NCBI RefSeq assembly: GCF_029846115.1
Contig: NZ_JARVZZ010000001.1
Span: 1,860,001 to 1,924,000, forward strand
Direction of reading: 5' to 3'
Source of the DNA: Serratia marcescens
GTDB lineage: Bacteria > Pseudomonadota > Gammaproteobacteria > Enterobacterales > Enterobacteriaceae
DNA length: 64,000 nucleotides
Under the pieces are notes generated by a model. That model was not told the DNA's origin. It was given only the letters and a program-made list of their open reading frames with translations, and made no database searches. A program made the position numbers and the translations under genes. This document shows positions 1 through 11,028 of this stretch, piece after piece (the stretch's first letter is position 1; each line of letters starts with the position of its first letter).

Positions 1-2200
1 CCATCACGTCGGCCAGCGCCGCTTCCAGCAGGCCGATTGGGTTATGTTCGCTCGGCGTCAGGTACTGGCCGCGCCCCAGACGGCTGCGGGTGGCGGAAGG
101 CACCTGCAGGATCTTGGCCAACTGGTGATCCAGACGATCGGACGGTGCGGTATGCACGCGGCCGAGCGGGAAGACCACGAAGCGCATCGCGCCGGCGATA
201 AAGCGGTTCGGGAAGTTGCGCAGCAGGTCATCCAGCGCCTGTTCGGCTTTATGCAGGCTGTCTTGCACGCCCCAATGCACCAGCGGCAGATCTTCTTTCT
301 GACGGCCTTCGTCGTCAAAGCGTTTCAGCACGGCGGAAGCCAAATACATCTGGCTGAGGATGTCCCCCAGGCGAGCGGAGATGCGCTCGCGGCGCTTCAG
401 GCTGCCGCCCAGCACGCCCATGGAAACGTCCGATAGCAACGCCAGGTTGGCGCTCAGGCGGTTCAACTGCTGATAGTAACGACGGGTCGCGTCCTTGGTC
501 GGTGTGGCGCTGGTGCGGCCGTTGGTCAGGCCCAGCCAGAAGCTGCGTACCTTGTTGCTGCCGACGTGGCCCAAGTGGCCGAACAGCGATTTATCGAAGG
601 CGTTCAGATCGTTGCTTTGCGCCGCCGCCATTTCATCCAGCACATAAGGATGGCAGCGGATCGCGCCTTGACCGAAGATCATCATGGTGCGGGTCAGGAT
701 GTTCGCGCCTTCCACCGTGATGGCGATCGGTGCGCCTTGATAGGCGCGAGCCAGGAAGTTGGATTCGCCGAGCATGATGCCTTTACCGCCGGCGATGTCC
801 ATGGCGTCAACGATCGACTGCTGGCCGCGGTGCGTACAGTGGTATTTGACGATGGCTGACAGCACGGCCGGCTTCTCGCCCTGCACCAGCGCATAGGTGA
901 TCAGCGAAGCGGCGGCGTCCATCACATAGGTGTTGCCGGCGATGCGCGCCAACGGTTCTTCAATCCCTTCCATCTTGCCGATGGAGATCTTGAACTGACG
1001 GCGAATGTGCGCGTAGGCGCCGGTCGCCAGGGCGATGGATTTCAGGCTGCCGGTAGAGTTGGACGGCAGGGTGATGCCGCGACCGACCGACAGACACTCA
1101 ACCAGCATGCGCCAGCCCTGGCCGGCCATTTTCGGCCCGCCGATAATGTAATCGATCGGGACGAACACGTCGGTGCCGCGGGTCGGGCCGTTCTGGAACG
1201 GCACGTTCAGCGGGAAGTGGCGGTTGCCGATTTCCACGCCCGGCGTGCTGGTCGGGATCAGCGCACAGGTGATGCCCGGGGATTCGTTATCGCTCAGCAG
1301 GCGGTTTGGGTCATGCAGTTTGAACGCCAGGCCCAGTACGGTGGCGACCGGCGCCAGCGTGATGTAGCGTTTGTTCCAGGTCAGGCGCATGCCCAGCACC
1401 TGTTTGCCTTGCCATTCGCCCATGCACACGGTGCCGACGTCCGGAATGGCGCCGGCATCGGAACCCGCTTCCGGGCTGGTCAGCGCGAAGCAAGGGATCT
1501 CGTCGCCGCGCGCCAGGCCCGGCAGGTAGTGGTTTTTCTGTTCTTCGGTACCGTAGTGCTGCAGCAGTTCGCCCGGGCCGAGGGAGTTCGGCACGCCGAC
1601 GGTGATCGCCAGGATGCCGGAAACACCTGCCAGTTTTTGCAGCACCATCGCCTGAGCGTAAGGGGAGAATTCCAGACCGCCATACTCTTTCTTGATGATC
1701 ATCGCGAAGAAACGGTGTTCTTTCAGGTACGCCCAGAGTTCAGGCGGCAGATCGGCCAGTTCGTGGGTGATCTGGAAGTCGTTGGCCATGCGGCAGGCTT
1801 CTTCCACCGGGCCATCGATAAACGCCTGCTCTTCTTCCGTCAGGCGCGGTTTCGGGTAGCTATGCAGCTTGTTCCAGTCCGGCGCGCCGCGGAACAGATC
1901 GCCTTCCCACCAGGTGGTGCCGGCGTCGATCGCTTCCTTCTCGGTGGTGGACATCGGCGGCATCACCTTGCGGAAGGCGCGCAGCGCCGGCGCGGAGAGC
2001 AGGGAACGGCGCACAGAGGAAAGGTTCAGCGGCAGCAGCACGATCGCCAGCGGCAGCAACAGCCAGAAGCTCCACAGGCCGATAGCGCCCATGGCGGCGG
2101 TGTACGCCACCAGGATCAGGCTGCTGAGGGTAAGGTTCACTCGGTGGTAGAACACCACGCCGAGGAGAGCCAGGAAAACGACGATACTAAGAACCATCAT
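1..2200 (-). CDS. fadE: Acyl-CoA dehydrogenase FadE (3' end cut off by the window)
   Basis: Catalyses the first step of fatty acid beta-oxidation, oxidising acyl-CoA to trans-2-enoyl-CoA. I read the reverse strand from two adjacent ATG codons (first at 2200), preceded by a good Shine-Dalgarno (GGAG, 2207-2210). The frame is open for 733 codons to the window edge. The E. coli enzyme is about 815 residues, so roughly the last 80 are missing. The N-terminal 65 residues or so are hydrophobic, as in FadE and unlike soluble acyl-CoA dehydrogenases. The acyl-CoA dehydrogenase core follows with segments such as [12 protein letters not shown] and [18 protein letters not shown]. Divergent from gmhA, the same arrangement as in E. 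coli. A FadR-like operator lies just upstream of the start. Confidence 0.95.
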   Translation of the reverse strand, partial: MMVLSIVVFLALLGVVFYHRVNLTLSSLILVAYTAAMGAIGLWSFWLLLPLAIVLLPLNLSSVRRSLLSAPALRAFRKVMPPMSTTEKEAIDAGTTWWEGDLFRGAPDWNKLHSYPKPRLTEEEQAFIDGPVEEACRMANDFQITHELADLPPELWAYLKEHRFFAMIIKKEYGGLEFSPYAQAMVLQKLAGVSGILAITVGVPNSLGPGELLQHYGTEEQKNHYLPGLARGDEIPCFALTSPEAGSDAGAIPDVGTVCMGEWQGKQVLGMRLTWNKRYITLAPVATVLGLAFKLHDPNRLLSDNESPGITCALIPTSTPGVEIGNRHFPLNVPFQNGPTRGTDVFVPIDYIIGGPKMAGQGWRMLVECLSVGRGITLPSNSTGSLKSIALATGAYAHIRRQFKISIGKMEGIEEPLARIAGNTYVMDAAASLITYALVQGEKPAVLSAIVKYHCTHRGQQSIVDAMDIAGGKGIMLGESNFLARAYQGAPIAITVEGANILTRTMMIFGQGAIRCHPYVLDEMAAAQSNDLNAFDKSLFGHLGHVGSNKVRSFWLGLTNGRTSATPTKDATRRYYQQLNRLSANLALLSDVSMGVLGGSLKRRERISARLGDILSQMYLASAVLKRFDDEGRQKEDLPLVHWGVQDSLHKAEQALDDLLRNFPNRFIAGAMRFVVFPLGRVHTAPSDRLDHQLAKILQVPSATRSRLGRGQYLTPSEHNPIGLLEAALADVM

Positions 2201-2218
2201 AAGAAGCTCCGAAGTAGT

Positions 2219-2235
2219 AAGAGGTCTGACCTGTT
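2219..2235. promoter_or_regulatory. Putative FadR operator in the fadE leader
   Basis: The 17-bp sequence AAGAGGTCTGACCTGTT matches the FadR consensus (AGCTGGTCCGAYNTGTT) at most positions, including the GGTC and GA..TGTT blocks. It sits 19-35 bases upstream of the fadE ATG. FadR represses fad genes until long-chain acyl-CoA binds it, so a site here fits. The match is by eye and binding is inferred. Confidence 0.6.
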
Positions 2236-2446
2236 GTGTGTATGTAATAGGTTTTAGTACAAGGCAGAATTTTTATCAATGCGTTTACAGTTTAATTACA
2301 ACTCAGGTCACAAACTGACAGCACCAATCATCAAAAACCTCTCCGTTTCCTTAACCGGCGCGCTGTTTGGCTGAGAATGCTTCTCGCTGTTTCCGCGATC
2401 CGGTACACTGCGAAGCGGAAGATTTGACGATAACAAGAGGTTCCTC

Positions 2447-3028
2447 ATGTACCACGACCTTATTCGCAGTGAACTGAACGAAGCGGCTGATACCCTGGCG
2501 AAATTTATCAATGACGACGCCAACATCGACGCCATCCAACGTGCGGCGGTGCTGCTGGCGGATTCCTTCAAAGCCGGCGGTAAAGTGATTTCCTGCGGCA
2601 ACGGCGGTTCCCATTGCGACGCGATGCACTTCGCCGAAGAGCTGACCGGCCGCTACCGTGAAAACCGTCCGGGCTACCCGGCGATTGCCATCTCGGACGT
2701 GAGCCACCTGTCCTGCGTCAGCAACGACTTCGGCTATGAGTACGTATTCTCTCGCTATGTAGAAGCGGTAGGCCGCGAAGGCGACGTGCTGCTGGGCATT
2801 TCCACCTCCGGCAACTCCGGCAACATCATCAAAGCCATCGATGCGGCGCGCGCCAAGGGGATGAAAGTGATCACCCTGACCGGCAAGGACGGCGGCAAGA
2901 TGGCGGGTTCCGCCGATGTGGAAATTCGCGTGCCGCACTTCGGCTACGCCGACCGCATTCAGGAAATCCACATCAAAGCGATTCACATCTTGATTCAGCT
3001 GATCGAAAAAGAGATGGTTAAGGCTTGA
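2447..3028 (+). CDS. gmhA: Phosphoheptose isomerase GmhA
   Basis: Converts sedoheptulose 7-phosphate to D-glycero-D-manno-heptose 7-phosphate, the first step of ADP-heptose synthesis for the lipopolysaccharide inner core. It acts in the cytosol. The protein is 193 residues, the usual length, with a SIS fold. The signature [17 protein letters not shown] spans residues 50-66. The expected zinc and catalytic residues H61, E65, Q172 and H180 are all present. ATG at 2447 is preceded by an AGAGG-type Shine-Dalgarno. Divergent from fadE and followed by yafJ, as in E. coli. Confidence 0.97.
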   Translation: MYHDLIRSELNEAADTLAKFINDDANIDAIQRAAVLLADSFKAGGKVISCGNGGSHCDAMHFAEELTGRYRENRPGYPAIAISDVSHLSCVSNDFGYEYVFSRYVEAVGREGDVLLGISTSGNSGNIIKAIDAARAKGMKVITLTGKDGGKMAGSADVEIRVPHFGYADRIQEIHIKAIHILIQLIEKEMVKA

Positions 3029-3036
3029 TAGCCTGC

Positions 3037-3054
3037 GGGGAGCTGCGGCTCCCC
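3037..3054 (+). terminator. Hairpin after gmhA
   Basis: GGGGAGC / GCTCCCC with a four-base loop directly after the gmhA stop. There is no run of T, so it may be an attenuating or mRNA-stabilising hairpin rather than a strong terminator. Confidence 0.45.
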
Positions 3055-3121
3055 ATGAATAAGACTGCGGGCGTTGCATGGCCCGCACAGCCTGTGTCAG
3101 TGTGGTTAAGGAGTGCTGGCG

Positions 3122-3925
3122 ATGTGTGAACTGCTCGGGATGAGCGCAAACGTACCGACCGATATCTGCTTCAGCTTTACCGGCCTGGTACAGCGCGGCG
3201 GCCGTACCGGGCCGCATAAGGATGGCTGGGGCATTACCTTCTATGAAGGGAACGGCTGCCGCACATTCAAGGATCCGCAGCCGAGCTTCAACTCGCCGAT
3301 CGCCCGCCTGGTGCAGGATTACCCGATCAAGTCCTGTGCGGTGGTGTCCCATATTCGCCAGGCTAACCGCGGCGAAGTGGCGCTGGAAAACACCCACCCG
3401 TTCACTCGCGAACTGTGGGGCCGCAACTGGACCTACGCACACAACGGCCAATTGAAAGGCTATCGTCAGCTGGATACCGGCACGTTTCGCCCGGTCGGCC
3501 AGACCGACAGCGAATACGCGTTCTGCTGGCTGCTGCATCAGCTGGCGCTGAAATACCCGCGCACTCCGAGCCAGTGGCCGGCGGTTTTCCGCTACATCGG
3601 CCTGTTGGCGAGCCAGCTGCGCAAGAAAGGGGTGTTCAACATGCTGTTGTCGGACGGGCGCTTCGTGATGGCCTATTGCTCCACCAACCTGTATTGGATC
3701 ACGCGCCGCGCGCCGTTCGGCAAGGCGACGCTGCTCGATCAGGATGTGGAAATCGATTTTCAGCAGCAGACCACACCGAACGATGTGGTCACGGTGATCG
3801 CCACCCAACCGCTGACCGCTAACGAAACCTGGCACAAGATTGAGCCAGGCGAGTTCGCGTTATTTCACTTCGGTGAGCGGCTTGTTCTGAGCGAAGGGGT
3901 TGGTGTTGGGCGTCGGGCTGGCTGA
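3122..3925 (+). CDS. yafJ: YafJ, class II glutamine amidotransferase-like hydrolase
   Basis: Member of the N-terminal-nucleophile glutamine amidotransferase class II family, which hydrolyses glutamine or a similar amide. Its exact substrate is not established. I start at ATG 3122 because this puts Cys at position 2 ([10 protein letters not shown]), the catalytic nucleophile exposed after Met removal, with an AAGGAG Shine-Dalgarno 8 bases upstream. A GTG three codons earlier would bury that Cys. The family core runs through the [18 protein letters not shown] and AHNGQLKGY motifs. The protein is 267 residues, against about 255 for E. coli YafJ. The extra C-terminal tail is read through the 3' end of the convergent yafK, overlapping it by 66 bp. 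Confidence 0.9.
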   Translation: MCELLGMSANVPTDICFSFTGLVQRGGRTGPHKDGWGITFYEGNGCRTFKDPQPSFNSPIARLVQDYPIKSCAVVSHIRQANRGEVALENTHPFTRELWGRNWTYAHNGQLKGYRQLDTGTFRPVGQTDSEYAFCWLLHQLALKYPRTPSQWPAVFRYIGLLASQLRKKGVFNMLLSDGRFVMAYCSTNLYWITRRAPFGKATLLDQDVEIDFQQQTTPNDVVTVIATQPLTANETWHKIEPGEFALFHFGERLVLSEGVGVGRRAG

Positions 3926-4630
3926 CGCGTACTGCGTCATCATGCCGCCGCTGCTCATCAACGGTTGACCCAAGACGTACTGGCCATTGAGCACGCCCAT
4001 TGTCGGCGGCTGGTGGTTCTTCGCGAAGTAATCGTAGCCCGGCTTCAGCTGGCGCCAGAAGGCGATATAGCTGGATGACGCATGGCGCTTGAGGTTTTGC
4101 TCGGTCATGCGGAACGGGTAGATGCTGATGTCGACGCGGCTTTGTCCATAGGCGAAGGCGGCTTCGACGTAGCGATAGATCTCATCCATATAGGTGTTGG
4201 TCATCGCGTAACAGCCGATCGATTTACATTCGCCGTGGATCATCAGATAAGCGCCGGAATAGCCCTGCGACTTGTCGTAATCATTAGGGAAACCGATATT
4301 GATCGCCCGATAATACTTGCTGTCGGGTTTCAGATGGCGTGCGTCAACGCTATAAAAGCCTTCCGGACTTTTAAAATCGCCTTCACGACGTTTAGGGCCC
4401 AGCCCGCCGGAGAAATTACAGATCGGGAACGTGTTGACCAGGCGGAATTCATTGCCCATTTTGGCATACAATTCCAGCTTGCGTTCCTCTTTGAAGATCT
4501 GAATATAGACCGGCGAACCCAATAATTGCTGTTTAACTACCGGCGCTTCGGGTACCTGCTCGCTGGCGCTGCAGGCCGTGATCATCGGCATAGAAACAAG
4601 CATCGCAAACAACAGCGCGATTTTGCTCAT
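3860..4630 (-). CDS. yafK: YafK, L,D-transpeptidase-family murein endopeptidase (DpaA/LdtF type)
   Basis: Periplasmic YkuD-fold protein of 256 residues. In E. coli YafK (LdtF/DpaA) detaches Braun's lipoprotein from peptidoglycan. The catalytic motif is visible as HGECKSIGC, with H132 and Cys140. The N-terminus ([20 protein letters not shown]) is a signal peptide whose ITAC end resembles a lipobox at Cys20, so it could be a lipoprotein or a simply exported protein. Transcribed toward yafJ, with overlapping 3' ends. The last 40 residues or so are polar, with Asn, Gln and Pro, and look like a disordered tail. Confidence 0.9.
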   Translation of the reverse strand: MSKIALLFAMLVSMPMITACSASEQVPEAPVVKQQLLGSPVYIQIFKEERKLELYAKMGNEFRLVNTFPICNFSGGLGPKRREGDFKSPEGFYSVDARHLKPDSKYYRAINIGFPNDYDKSQGYSGAYLMIHGECKSIGCYAMTNTYMDEIYRYVEAAFAYGQSRVDISIYPFRMTEQNLKRHASSSYIAFWRQLKPGYDYFAKNHQPPTMGVLNGQYVLGQPLMSSGGMMTQYASASPTPNTNPFAQNKPLTEVK

Positions 4631-5185
4631 TATTATTCCTGCTTATATTTATCTGCCGGCGCAATTGAGGTTGGCCAGCATGCCACTGATTATTGTTTTT
4701 ACTGCTGCAAAACACCGCCAGATTACCAGCGCGTTTATTTTTAGCAATACGTGATATGTATAAAAAAACGACAAAGCTCGATAAAAGTGAAATGACCGGC
4801 AGATTTTAACGATAAGTAGTGAAAAACAGGCGAAATTTAATTGCGTTTGCTTGACCCAAGTCACGACGGAACGCAGAACAATGTTGCGAACAATGTTAAT
4901 ATTCCCTCTTCAATTTAACGCGCTGTGGCGATTGAAACGGCAGGGGTTATGGCATATAACCCGGCCGTTTTTATGGTTATTTGGCTACAGGCCGTTAACA
5001 CATCGACTGTCGAGCAAACAACGGAAAGGGGGGAATCAAGGGAATGCGCGTTACCCCAATTTTTCACTGCGAGAAAGTTCATGTTGGGCGTGCCGCCATG
5101 CGCACTGCCCGGCAATCCTGGCATCGTCAGCACCCGCCTCTGGGGCCGGGCAGACGTGTAAACCCAACTACATCGTATAAATCCT
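4631..5185. other. Intergenic region yafK-nqrA: long AT-rich leader of the nqr operon
   Basis: 555 bp without a convincing gene. Open frames on both strands have no family resemblance. The first part must hold the yafK promoter and the rest the nqr promoter and leader. There is a hairpin GGGTTAT / ATAACCC at 4944-4962 followed by a short T run, and a purine-rich stretch near 5020-5035. I see no strong Shine-Dalgarno right before the nqrA ATG. Confidence 0.5.
4944..4962 (+). promoter_or_regulatory. Hairpin in the nqrA upstream region
   Basis: Perfect 7-bp inverted repeat (GGGTTAT, loop GGCAT, ATAACCC) about 220 bases before nqrA. It is followed within a few bases by TTTTT, so it has terminator or attenuator shape. 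Function unknown. Confidence 0.35.
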
Positions 5186-6535
5186 ATGATTAAGATCAGA
5201 AAAGGGTTAGATCTGCCGATAGCCGGGGCTCCGGTTCAGGCGATCCAAGACGGCCCGAACATTCAGCATGTCGCCCTGCTTGGGGAAGAGTATGTCGGAA
5301 TGCGTCCCTCCATGCTGGTGCAGGAAGGCGATACCGTTAAGAAAGGCCAGGCGTTGTTCGAAGATAAGAAAAACCCCGGGGTTTTCTTCACGGCTCCCGC
5401 CAGCGGCCGCATCGATGCGATTAACCGCGGCGAACGGCGCGTATTGCAATCGGTGGTGATTGCGCTAGAAAACGGCGGCGACGATCAGCTCGAGTTTGCG
5501 CACTACCCGCTGGGTGAACTGGCCCAGTTGCCGCGCGAACAGGTCGAGAGCGAACTGATCGCCAGCGGCCTGTGGACCGCGCTGCGCACCCGTCCGTTCA
5601 GCAAAACGCCGAGCCCCGGCAGCGAAGCGCGCGCCATTTTCGTCACCGCGATGGATACCCAGCCGTTGGCCGCCGATCCGCAGGTGATCATCGCCGAACA
5701 GCAGGCGGCGTTCAACGCCGGGCTGCTGGTGTTGGCGCGCCTGACGGCGGGCAAGGTACACGTATGTCACGCCGCCGGCGCCTCCGTTGGCCAGCAGAGC
5801 AGCCCGCAGATCGCCTACAGCGAATTTGCCGGCCCGCACCCCGCCGGGCTGGTGGGCACTCACATTCACTTCCTGGAACCGGTCAGCCTGAAGAAAACCG
5901 TTTGGCACATCGGCTACCAGGACGTCATCGCCATCGGCACGCTGTTCACCACCGGCAAGCTCGATACCCGCCGGGTCGTGGCGCTGGCCGGGCCGCAGGT
6001 GGCGCAGCCGACGCTGCTGCGCACCCGCCTGGGGGCCAGCCTCGATGAGCTGACCGCCGGCCGCCTGAAAGACGGCGAGAACCGGGTGATCTCCGGTTCG
6101 GTGCTGAACGGCATGCACGCCGCCGGGCCGAACGCCTGGCTCGGCCGTTTCCACTCGCAGGTGTCGGTGCTGGAAGAAGGGCGCGACAAAGAGCTGTTCG
6201 GTTGGATCGTGCCTTCGCCGAACAAGTTCTCCATTACCCGCACCACGCTGGGCCACTTCCTGAAGAACAAACTGTTCGCCTTCTCGACCACCACCCACGG
6301 CGGCGAGCGCGCCATGGTGCCGATCGGCAACTACGAGCGGGTGATGCCGCTGGATATTTTGCCGACGCTGCTGCTGCGCGATCTGCTGGCGGGCGACAGC
6401 GACAGCGCGCAGGCGCTGGGCTGTCTGGAGCTGGATGAGGAAGATCTGGCGCTGTGCACCTTCGTTTGCCCCGGCAAGTATGAGTACGCGCCGGTGCTGC
6501 GCGAGGTGCTGACCAAGATTGAGCAGGAAGGATAA
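5186..6535 (+). CDS. nqrA: Na+-translocating NADH:quinone oxidoreductase subunit A
   Basis: Peripheral subunit of the six-subunit Na+-NQR, which oxidises NADH, reduces ubiquinone and pumps sodium outward across the inner membrane. NqrA contributes to quinone binding on the cytoplasmic side. 449 residues, beginning [14 protein letters not shown], the family hallmark start and close to the usual length. No membrane span is evident. First gene of nqrABCDEF-apbE-nqrM, separated from nqrB by only 3 bp. Confidence 0.97.
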   Translation: MIKIRKGLDLPIAGAPVQAIQDGPNIQHVALLGEEYVGMRPSMLVQEGDTVKKGQALFEDKKNPGVFFTAPASGRIDAINRGERRVLQSVVIALENGGDDQLEFAHYPLGELAQLPREQVESELIASGLWTALRTRPFSKTPSPGSEARAIFVTAMDTQPLAADPQVIIAEQQAAFNAGLLVLARLTAGKVHVCHAAGASVGQQSSPQIAYSEFAGPHPAGLVGTHIHFLEPVSLKKTVWHIGYQDVIAIGTLFTTGKLDTRRVVALAGPQVAQPTLLRTRLGASLDELTAGRLKDGENRVISGSVLNGMHAAGPNAWLGRFHSQVSVLEEGRDKELFGWIVPSPNKFSITRTTLGHFLKNKLFAFSTTTHGGERAMVPIGNYERVMPLDILPTLLLRDLLAGDSDSAQALGCLELDEEDLALCTFVCPGKYEYAPVLREVLTKIEQEG

Positions 6536-6538
6536 CCG

Positions 6539-7780
6539 ATGGGCCTGAAGAATTATTTTGAGAAGATAGAGCATCACTTCACGCCGGGCGGCAAACTGGA
6601 AAAGTGGTACCCGCTGTATGAAGCAACCACCACGGTGTTTTATACCCCCGGCACGGTGACGCGCGGCGCTTCGCACGTGCGCGACGCCATCGATTTGAAA
6701 CGCATGATGATCCTGGTGTGGCTGGCAGTGTTCCCGACGATGTTCTGGGGCATGTACAACGTCGGCCAGCAGGCGATCCCGGCGCTGCACCATCTGTACA
6801 GCGGCGACGAGCTGCAACAGGTGCTGGCGGGCGACTGGCATTATCGCCTGGCGCAGTGGCTCGGCGCCTCGCTGGCGGCCGACGCCGGCTGGGTCAGCAA
6901 GATGGTGCTGGGCGCCTGTTACTTCCTGCCGATCTACGCCGTGGTGTTCGTCGTCGGCGGCTTCTGGGAAGTGCTGTTCGCCATTATCCGCAAGCATGAG
7001 GTCAACGAAGGCTTCTTCGTCACCTCTATCCTGTTCGCGCTGATCGTACCGCCGACCCTGCCGCTGTGGCAGGCGGCGCTGGGCATCACTTTCGGCGTGG
7101 TGGTGGCCAAAGAGATCTTCGGCGGCACCGGGCGCAACTTCCTCAACCCGGCGTTGGCCGGCCGCGCCTTCCTGTTCTTCGCCTATCCGGCGCAGATCTC
7201 CGGCGATCTGGTGTGGACCTCTGCGGACGGTTTCTCCGGCGCGACGCCGCTGGCGCAGTGGAGCGCAGGCGGGGCGCACAGCCTGAGCAACGTGGCCACC
7301 GGCCAGTCCATCAGCTGGATGGACGCCTTCCTCGGCAACATTCCTGGCTCCATCGGGGAAGTCTCCACGCTGATGATCCTGATCGGCGGGGCGATTATCC
7401 TGTTCGGCCGCGTGGCCTCCTGGCGCATCGTCGCCGGCGTAATGCTCGGCATGGTGGCTTCCGCCCTGTTGTTCAACGCCATCGGTTCCGATACCAACCC
7501 GATGTTCGCCATGCCGTGGCACTGGCATCTGGTGCTGGGCGGTTTCGCCTTCGGCATGATCTTTATGGCGACCGACCCAGTTTCCGCCTCCTTCACCAAC
7601 AAGGGGAAATGGTGGTACGGCATTCTGATCGGCGTGATGTGCGTGCTGATTCGGGTGGTCAACCCCGCCTATCCGGAAGGCATGATGCTGGCGATCCTGT
7701 TCGCCAACCTGTTCGCACCGCTGTTCGATTATCTGGTGGTGCAGGCCAACATCAAGCGGAGAAAAGCCCGTGGCGAATGA
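6539..7780 (+). CDS. nqrB: Na+-NQR subunit B
   Basis: Large membrane subunit (413 residues, about ten hydrophobic segments). It forms part of the sodium pathway and carries covalent FMN and riboflavin in characterised enzymes. The flavinylation motif SGAT is at [10 protein letters not shown]. The acceptor is Thr236, the same number as in Vibrio cholerae NqrB. The FMN would be attached by the ApbE encoded downstream. The end overlaps the nqrC start by 11 bp, consistent with coupled translation. Confidence 0.97.
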   Translation: MGLKNYFEKIEHHFTPGGKLEKWYPLYEATTTVFYTPGTVTRGASHVRDAIDLKRMMILVWLAVFPTMFWGMYNVGQQAIPALHHLYSGDELQQVLAGDWHYRLAQWLGASLAADAGWVSKMVLGACYFLPIYAVVFVVGGFWEVLFAIIRKHEVNEGFFVTSILFALIVPPTLPLWQAALGITFGVVVAKEIFGGTGRNFLNPALAGRAFLFFAYPAQISGDLVWTSADGFSGATPLAQWSAGGAHSLSNVATGQSISWMDAFLGNIPGSIGEVSTLMILIGGAIILFGRVASWRIVAGVMLGMVASALLFNAIGSDTNPMFAMPWHWHLVLGGFAFGMIFMATDPVSASFTNKGKWWYGILIGVMCVLIRVVNPAYPEGMMLAILFANLFAPLFDYLVVQANIKRRKARGE

Positions 7781-8564
7781 AGCGAAAAACGACGGCATCG
7801 GTAAAACGCTGCTGGTAGTGCTGCTGCTGTGTCTGGTGTGTTCAGTGGTGGTGGCGGGCTCCGCCGTCGGCCTGAAGTCCAAACAGCAGGAGCAAAAGCT
7901 GCTCGACAAGCAGCGCAATATTCTCGATGTAGCCGGCCTGTTGCAGCCGAAAATGGAGAGCGAGCAGGTCAAGCATCTGTACAGCGAGCGCATCGAACCG
8001 CGCCTGGTGGATCTCAACAGCGGCGAGTTTGTCGCCGGCAAGGCGGCGACGTTCGATCTGGGCGCCGCGCTGCGCGACGACGCCAAAAGCGTGGCGCTGG
8101 CGGCGGGCGACGATCCGGCCGGCATCAAGCGCCGCAGCAATCAGGCGGAAATCTACCTGGTGCGCGATGAAAGCGGCCAGGTGAACAAGATTGTGCTGCC
8201 GGTATACGGCACCGGCCTGTGGTCGATGATGTACGCCTTCGTGGCGTTGGATAACGATGGCAACACGGTCAAGGGCATCACCTACTACGACCAGGGGGAA
8301 ACCCCGGGGCTGGGCGGTGAGGTCGAGAACCCGTCCTGGCGCCAGCAGTGGGTCGGCAAACAGCTGTTTGACGATAACGGCCAGCCGGCGATCCGCGTGG
8401 TGAAAGGCGGCGCGCGTCAGGGGGATGTGCACGGGGTGGACGGCCTGTCCGGCGCCACGCTGACCTCCAACGGCGTGCAGCATACGTTTGATTTCTGGTT
8501 GGGCGAGCACGGCTTCGGCCCGTTCCTGAAAAAAGTTCGTGAAGGAGCGCTGAAAAATGGCTGA
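7770..8564 (+). CDS. nqrC: Na+-NQR subunit C
   Basis: 264-residue subunit with one N-terminal membrane span (about residues 12-32) and a periplasmic FMN domain. The flavinylation motif is LSGATLTS with acceptor Thr230, equivalent to Thr225 of V. cholerae NqrC. The start is GTG at 7770 inside the end of nqrB, because the protein begins MANEAKNDG right before the membrane segment. The stop overlaps nqrD by 8 bp. Confidence 0.96.
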   Translation: MANEAKNDGIGKTLLVVLLLCLVCSVVVAGSAVGLKSKQQEQKLLDKQRNILDVAGLLQPKMESEQVKHLYSERIEPRLVDLNSGEFVAGKAATFDLGAALRDDAKSVALAAGDDPAGIKRRSNQAEIYLVRDESGQVNKIVLPVYGTGLWSMMYAFVALDNDGNTVKGITYYDQGETPGLGGEVENPSWRQQWVGKQLFDDNGQPAIRVVKGGARQGDVHGVDGLSGATLTSNGVQHTFDFWLGEHGFGPFLKKVREGALKNG

Positions 8565-9186
8565 TTCCAAAGAGATAAAGCGGGTCCTACTGGGGCCGCT
8601 GTTCGACAATAACCCGATCGCCCTGCAGGTGTTGGGCGTCTGTTCTGCGTTGGCGGTGACCACCAAGCTGGAGACGGCGGTGGTGATGACCATTGCGGTG
8701 ACGCTGGTCACGGCGTTCTCCAGCTTCTTCATCTCGCTGATCCGTCACCATATTCCCAACAGCGTGCGCATCATCGTGCAGATGGCGATCATCGCCTCGC
8801 TGGTGATCGTGGTCGATCAGCTGTTGCGCGCCTATGCGTTCGAGATCTCCAAGCAGCTGTCGGTGTTCGTCGGCCTTATCATCACCAACTGTATCGTGAT
8901 GGGGCGCGCCGAGGCTTACGCCATGAAGTCGCCGCCGATCGAGAGCTTTATGGACGGCATCGGCAACGGGCTGGGCTACGGGGTGATCCTGGTGCTGGTC
9001 GGTTTCCTGCGCGAGCTGATTGGCTCCGGCAAGCTGTTCGGCGTCCCGGTGCTGGAAACGGTGCAGAACGGCGGCTGGTATCAGCCGAACGGCCTGTTCC
9101 TGCTGGCGCCGAGCGCGTTCTTCATCATCGGCCTGCTGATCTGGGTGCTGCGCACCTTGAAGCCGGCGCAGATCGAAAAGGAGTAA
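8557..9186 (+). CDS. nqrD: Na+-NQR subunit D
   Basis: 209-residue integral membrane protein with about six helices. It is homologous to NqrE; the two pack as inverted repeats around a 2Fe-2S centre in solved Na+-NQR structures. It starts [24 protein letters not shown], typical of NqrD. A Cys lies in each half (GVCSALAV and [13 protein letters not shown]), matching the positions that bind the membrane iron-sulfur site. Preceded by GAAGGAG. Confidence 0.96.
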   Translation: MADSKEIKRVLLGPLFDNNPIALQVLGVCSALAVTTKLETAVVMTIAVTLVTAFSSFFISLIRHHIPNSVRIIVQMAIIASLVIVVDQLLRAYAFEISKQLSVFVGLIITNCIVMGRAEAYAMKSPPIESFMDGIGNGLGYGVILVLVGFLRELIGSGKLFGVPVLETVQNGGWYQPNGLFLLAPSAFFIIGLLIWVLRTLKPAQIEKE

Positions 9187-9192
9187 AGGCCG

Positions 9193-9789
9193 ATGGAACA
9201 CTATATCAGCCTGTTTGTGCGCGCGGTGTTCGTCGAGAACATGGCGCTGGCGTTCTTCCTCGGGATGTGTACCTTCCTGGCGGTCTCGAAGAAGGTCTCG
9301 ACCGCCTTTGGCCTGGGCATTGCGGTGACCATCGTGCTCGGCATTTCGGTGCCGGTGAACAACCTGGTCTACAACCTGATCCTGCGTGACGGTGCGCTGG
9401 TGGAAGGCGTCGATCTGAGCTTCCTCAACTTCATCACCTTCATCGGCGTGATCGCGGCGCTGGTGCAGATTTTGGAGATGATCCTCGATCGCTTCTTCCC
9501 GTCGCTGTATAACGCGCTCGGCATCTTCCTGCCGCTCATCACCGTGAACTGCGCCATCTTCGGCGGCGTGTCCTTCATGGTGCAGCGCGACTACAACTTT
9601 GCTGAATCGGTGGTGTACGGCTTTGGTTCCGGCACCGGCTGGATGCTGGCGATCGTCGCCATGGCGGGGATCCGCGAAAAACTCAAGTATGCCAACGTGC
9701 CGGCGGGACTGCGCGGCCTGGGCATTACCTTTATCACCACCGGACTGATGGCGCTGGGCTTCATGTCCTTCTCCGGTGTTCAGTTGTAA
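9193..9789 (+). CDS. nqrE: Na+-NQR subunit E
   Basis: 198-residue, six-helix membrane subunit paralogous to NqrD. It begins [21 protein letters not shown]. The Cys residues in MCTFLAVSK and VNCAIFGG are the counterparts of those in NqrD that complete the intramembrane 2Fe-2S site. Lies 6 bp after nqrD and 15 bp before nqrF. Confidence 0.96.
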   Translation: MEHYISLFVRAVFVENMALAFFLGMCTFLAVSKKVSTAFGLGIAVTIVLGISVPVNNLVYNLILRDGALVEGVDLSFLNFITFIGVIAALVQILEMILDRFFPSLYNALGIFLPLITVNCAIFGGVSFMVQRDYNFAESVVYGFGSGTGWMLAIVAMAGIREKLKYANVPAGLRGLGITFITTGLMALGFMSFSGVQL

Positions 9790-9804
9790 AGGCGGGAAGA
9801 ATTT

Positions 9805-11028
9805 ATGGAAATTATTTTAGGCGTAGCAATGTTCACCACCATCGTGATGGTGTTGGTATTGCTGATCCTGTTCGCCAAATCGAAGCTGGTGAACACCGGC
9901 GACATCGCGGTGGAGATCAACGGCGATCTGGATAAGAGCTTCCATGCGCCGGCGGGCGACAAGCTGCTTAACGTGCTCTCCAGCCAGGGGATTTTCGTCT
10001 CCTCGGCCTGCGGCGGCGGCGGTTCCTGCGGCCAGTGCCGGGTGGTGATCAAAGAGGGCGGCGGCGATATCCTGCCGACCGAGCTCTCGCACATCAACAA
10101 GCGCGAAGCGAAAGAGGGTTGCCGCCTGGCGTGCCAGGTGAACGTGAAGCAGAACCTGAAGATCGAGCTGCCGGAAGAGATCTTCGGCGTGAAGAAATGG
10201 GAGTGCGAGGTTATCTCCAACGATAACAAAGCCACCTTTATCAAAGAGCTGAAGCTGAAGATCCCCGATGGCGAAGACGTGCCGTTCCGCGCGGGCGGCT
10301 TCATCCAGATCGAAGCCCCGGCGCACGACATCAGCTACGCCGACTTCGACGTGCCGCAGGAGTATCGCGGCGACTGGGACAAGTTCAACCTGTTCCGCTA
10401 CCGCTCGACGGTGAACGACACCACGGTGCGCGCCTACTCGATGGCCAACTACCCGGAAGAGAAGGGCATCATCATGCTCAACGTGCGTATCGCCACGCCG
10501 CCGCCGAACAACCCGGACGTGCCGCCGGGCATCATGTCTTCCTATATCTGGTCGCTGAAGGCGGGTGACAAGGTGACGATCTCCGGGCCGTTCGGCGAGT
10601 TCTTCGCCAAGGAGACCGACGCCGAAATGATCTTCATCGGCGGCGGCGCGGGCATGGCGCCGATGCGTTCGCACATCTTCGATCAGCTCAAGCGCCTGAA
10701 CTCGAAGCGCAAGATCACCTTCTGGTACGGCGCGCGTTCGCTGCGCGAGATGTTCTATGAAGACGACTTCAACCAGCTGCAGGCGGAGAACGACAACTTC
10801 ACCTGGCACGTGGCGCTGTCGGATCCGCAGCCGGAAGATAACTGGACCGGCTACACCGGCTTTATCCATAATGTTCTGCTGGAGAACTACCTGAGGAATC
10901 ACCCGGCGCCGGAGGACTGCGAGTTTTACATGTGCGGGCCGCCGATGATGAACGCTGCGGTGATCAAGATGCTGAAAGATCTGGGCGTCGAAGACGAAAA
11001 CATCATGCTGGATGACTTTGGTGGCTAA
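9805..11028 (+). CDS. nqrF: Na+-NQR subunit F (NADH dehydrogenase subunit)
   Basis: Electron-entry subunit (407 residues) that takes hydride from NADH via FAD and passes electrons to a 2Fe-2S cluster. One N-terminal membrane helix (residues 3-24) is followed by a ferredoxin domain with Cys69, Cys75, Cys78 and Cys110, spaced as in V. cholerae NqrF. Next come a ferredoxin-reductase-type FAD domain ([11 protein letters not shown]) and an NADH domain ([21 protein letters not shown]). It ends abutting apbE with no gap. Confidence 0.97.
   Translation: MEIILGVAMFTTIVMVLVLLILFAKSKLVNTGDIAVEINGDLDKSFHAPAGDKLLNVLSSQGIFVSSACGGGGSCGQCRVVIKEGGGDILPTELSHINKREAKEGCRLACQVNVKQNLKIELPEEIFGVKKWECEVISNDNKATFIKELKLKIPDGEDVPFRAGGFIQIEAPAHDISYADFDVPQEYRGDWDKFNLFRYRSTVNDTTVRAYSMANYPEEKGIIMLNVRIATPPPNNPDVPPGIMSSYIWSLKAGDKVTISGPFGEFFAKETDAEMIFIGGGAGMAPMRSHIFDQLKRLNSKRKITFWYGARSLREMFYEDDFNQLQAENDNFTWHVALSDPQPEDNWTGYTGFIHNVLLENYLRNHPAPEDCEFYMCGPPMMNAAVIKMLKDLGVEDENIMLDDFGG

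Noticed and set aside
2351..3835. Long reverse-strand frame opposite gmhA and yafJ
   Set aside because: Antisense shadow; both forward genes have clear catalytic motifs.
5465..8140. An 891-codon open frame on the reverse strand opposite nqrABC
   Set aside because: It is opposite clearly coding nqr genes. Its product is rich in Arg, His and Gln with no family resemblance, as expected for the antisense of GC-rich codons.
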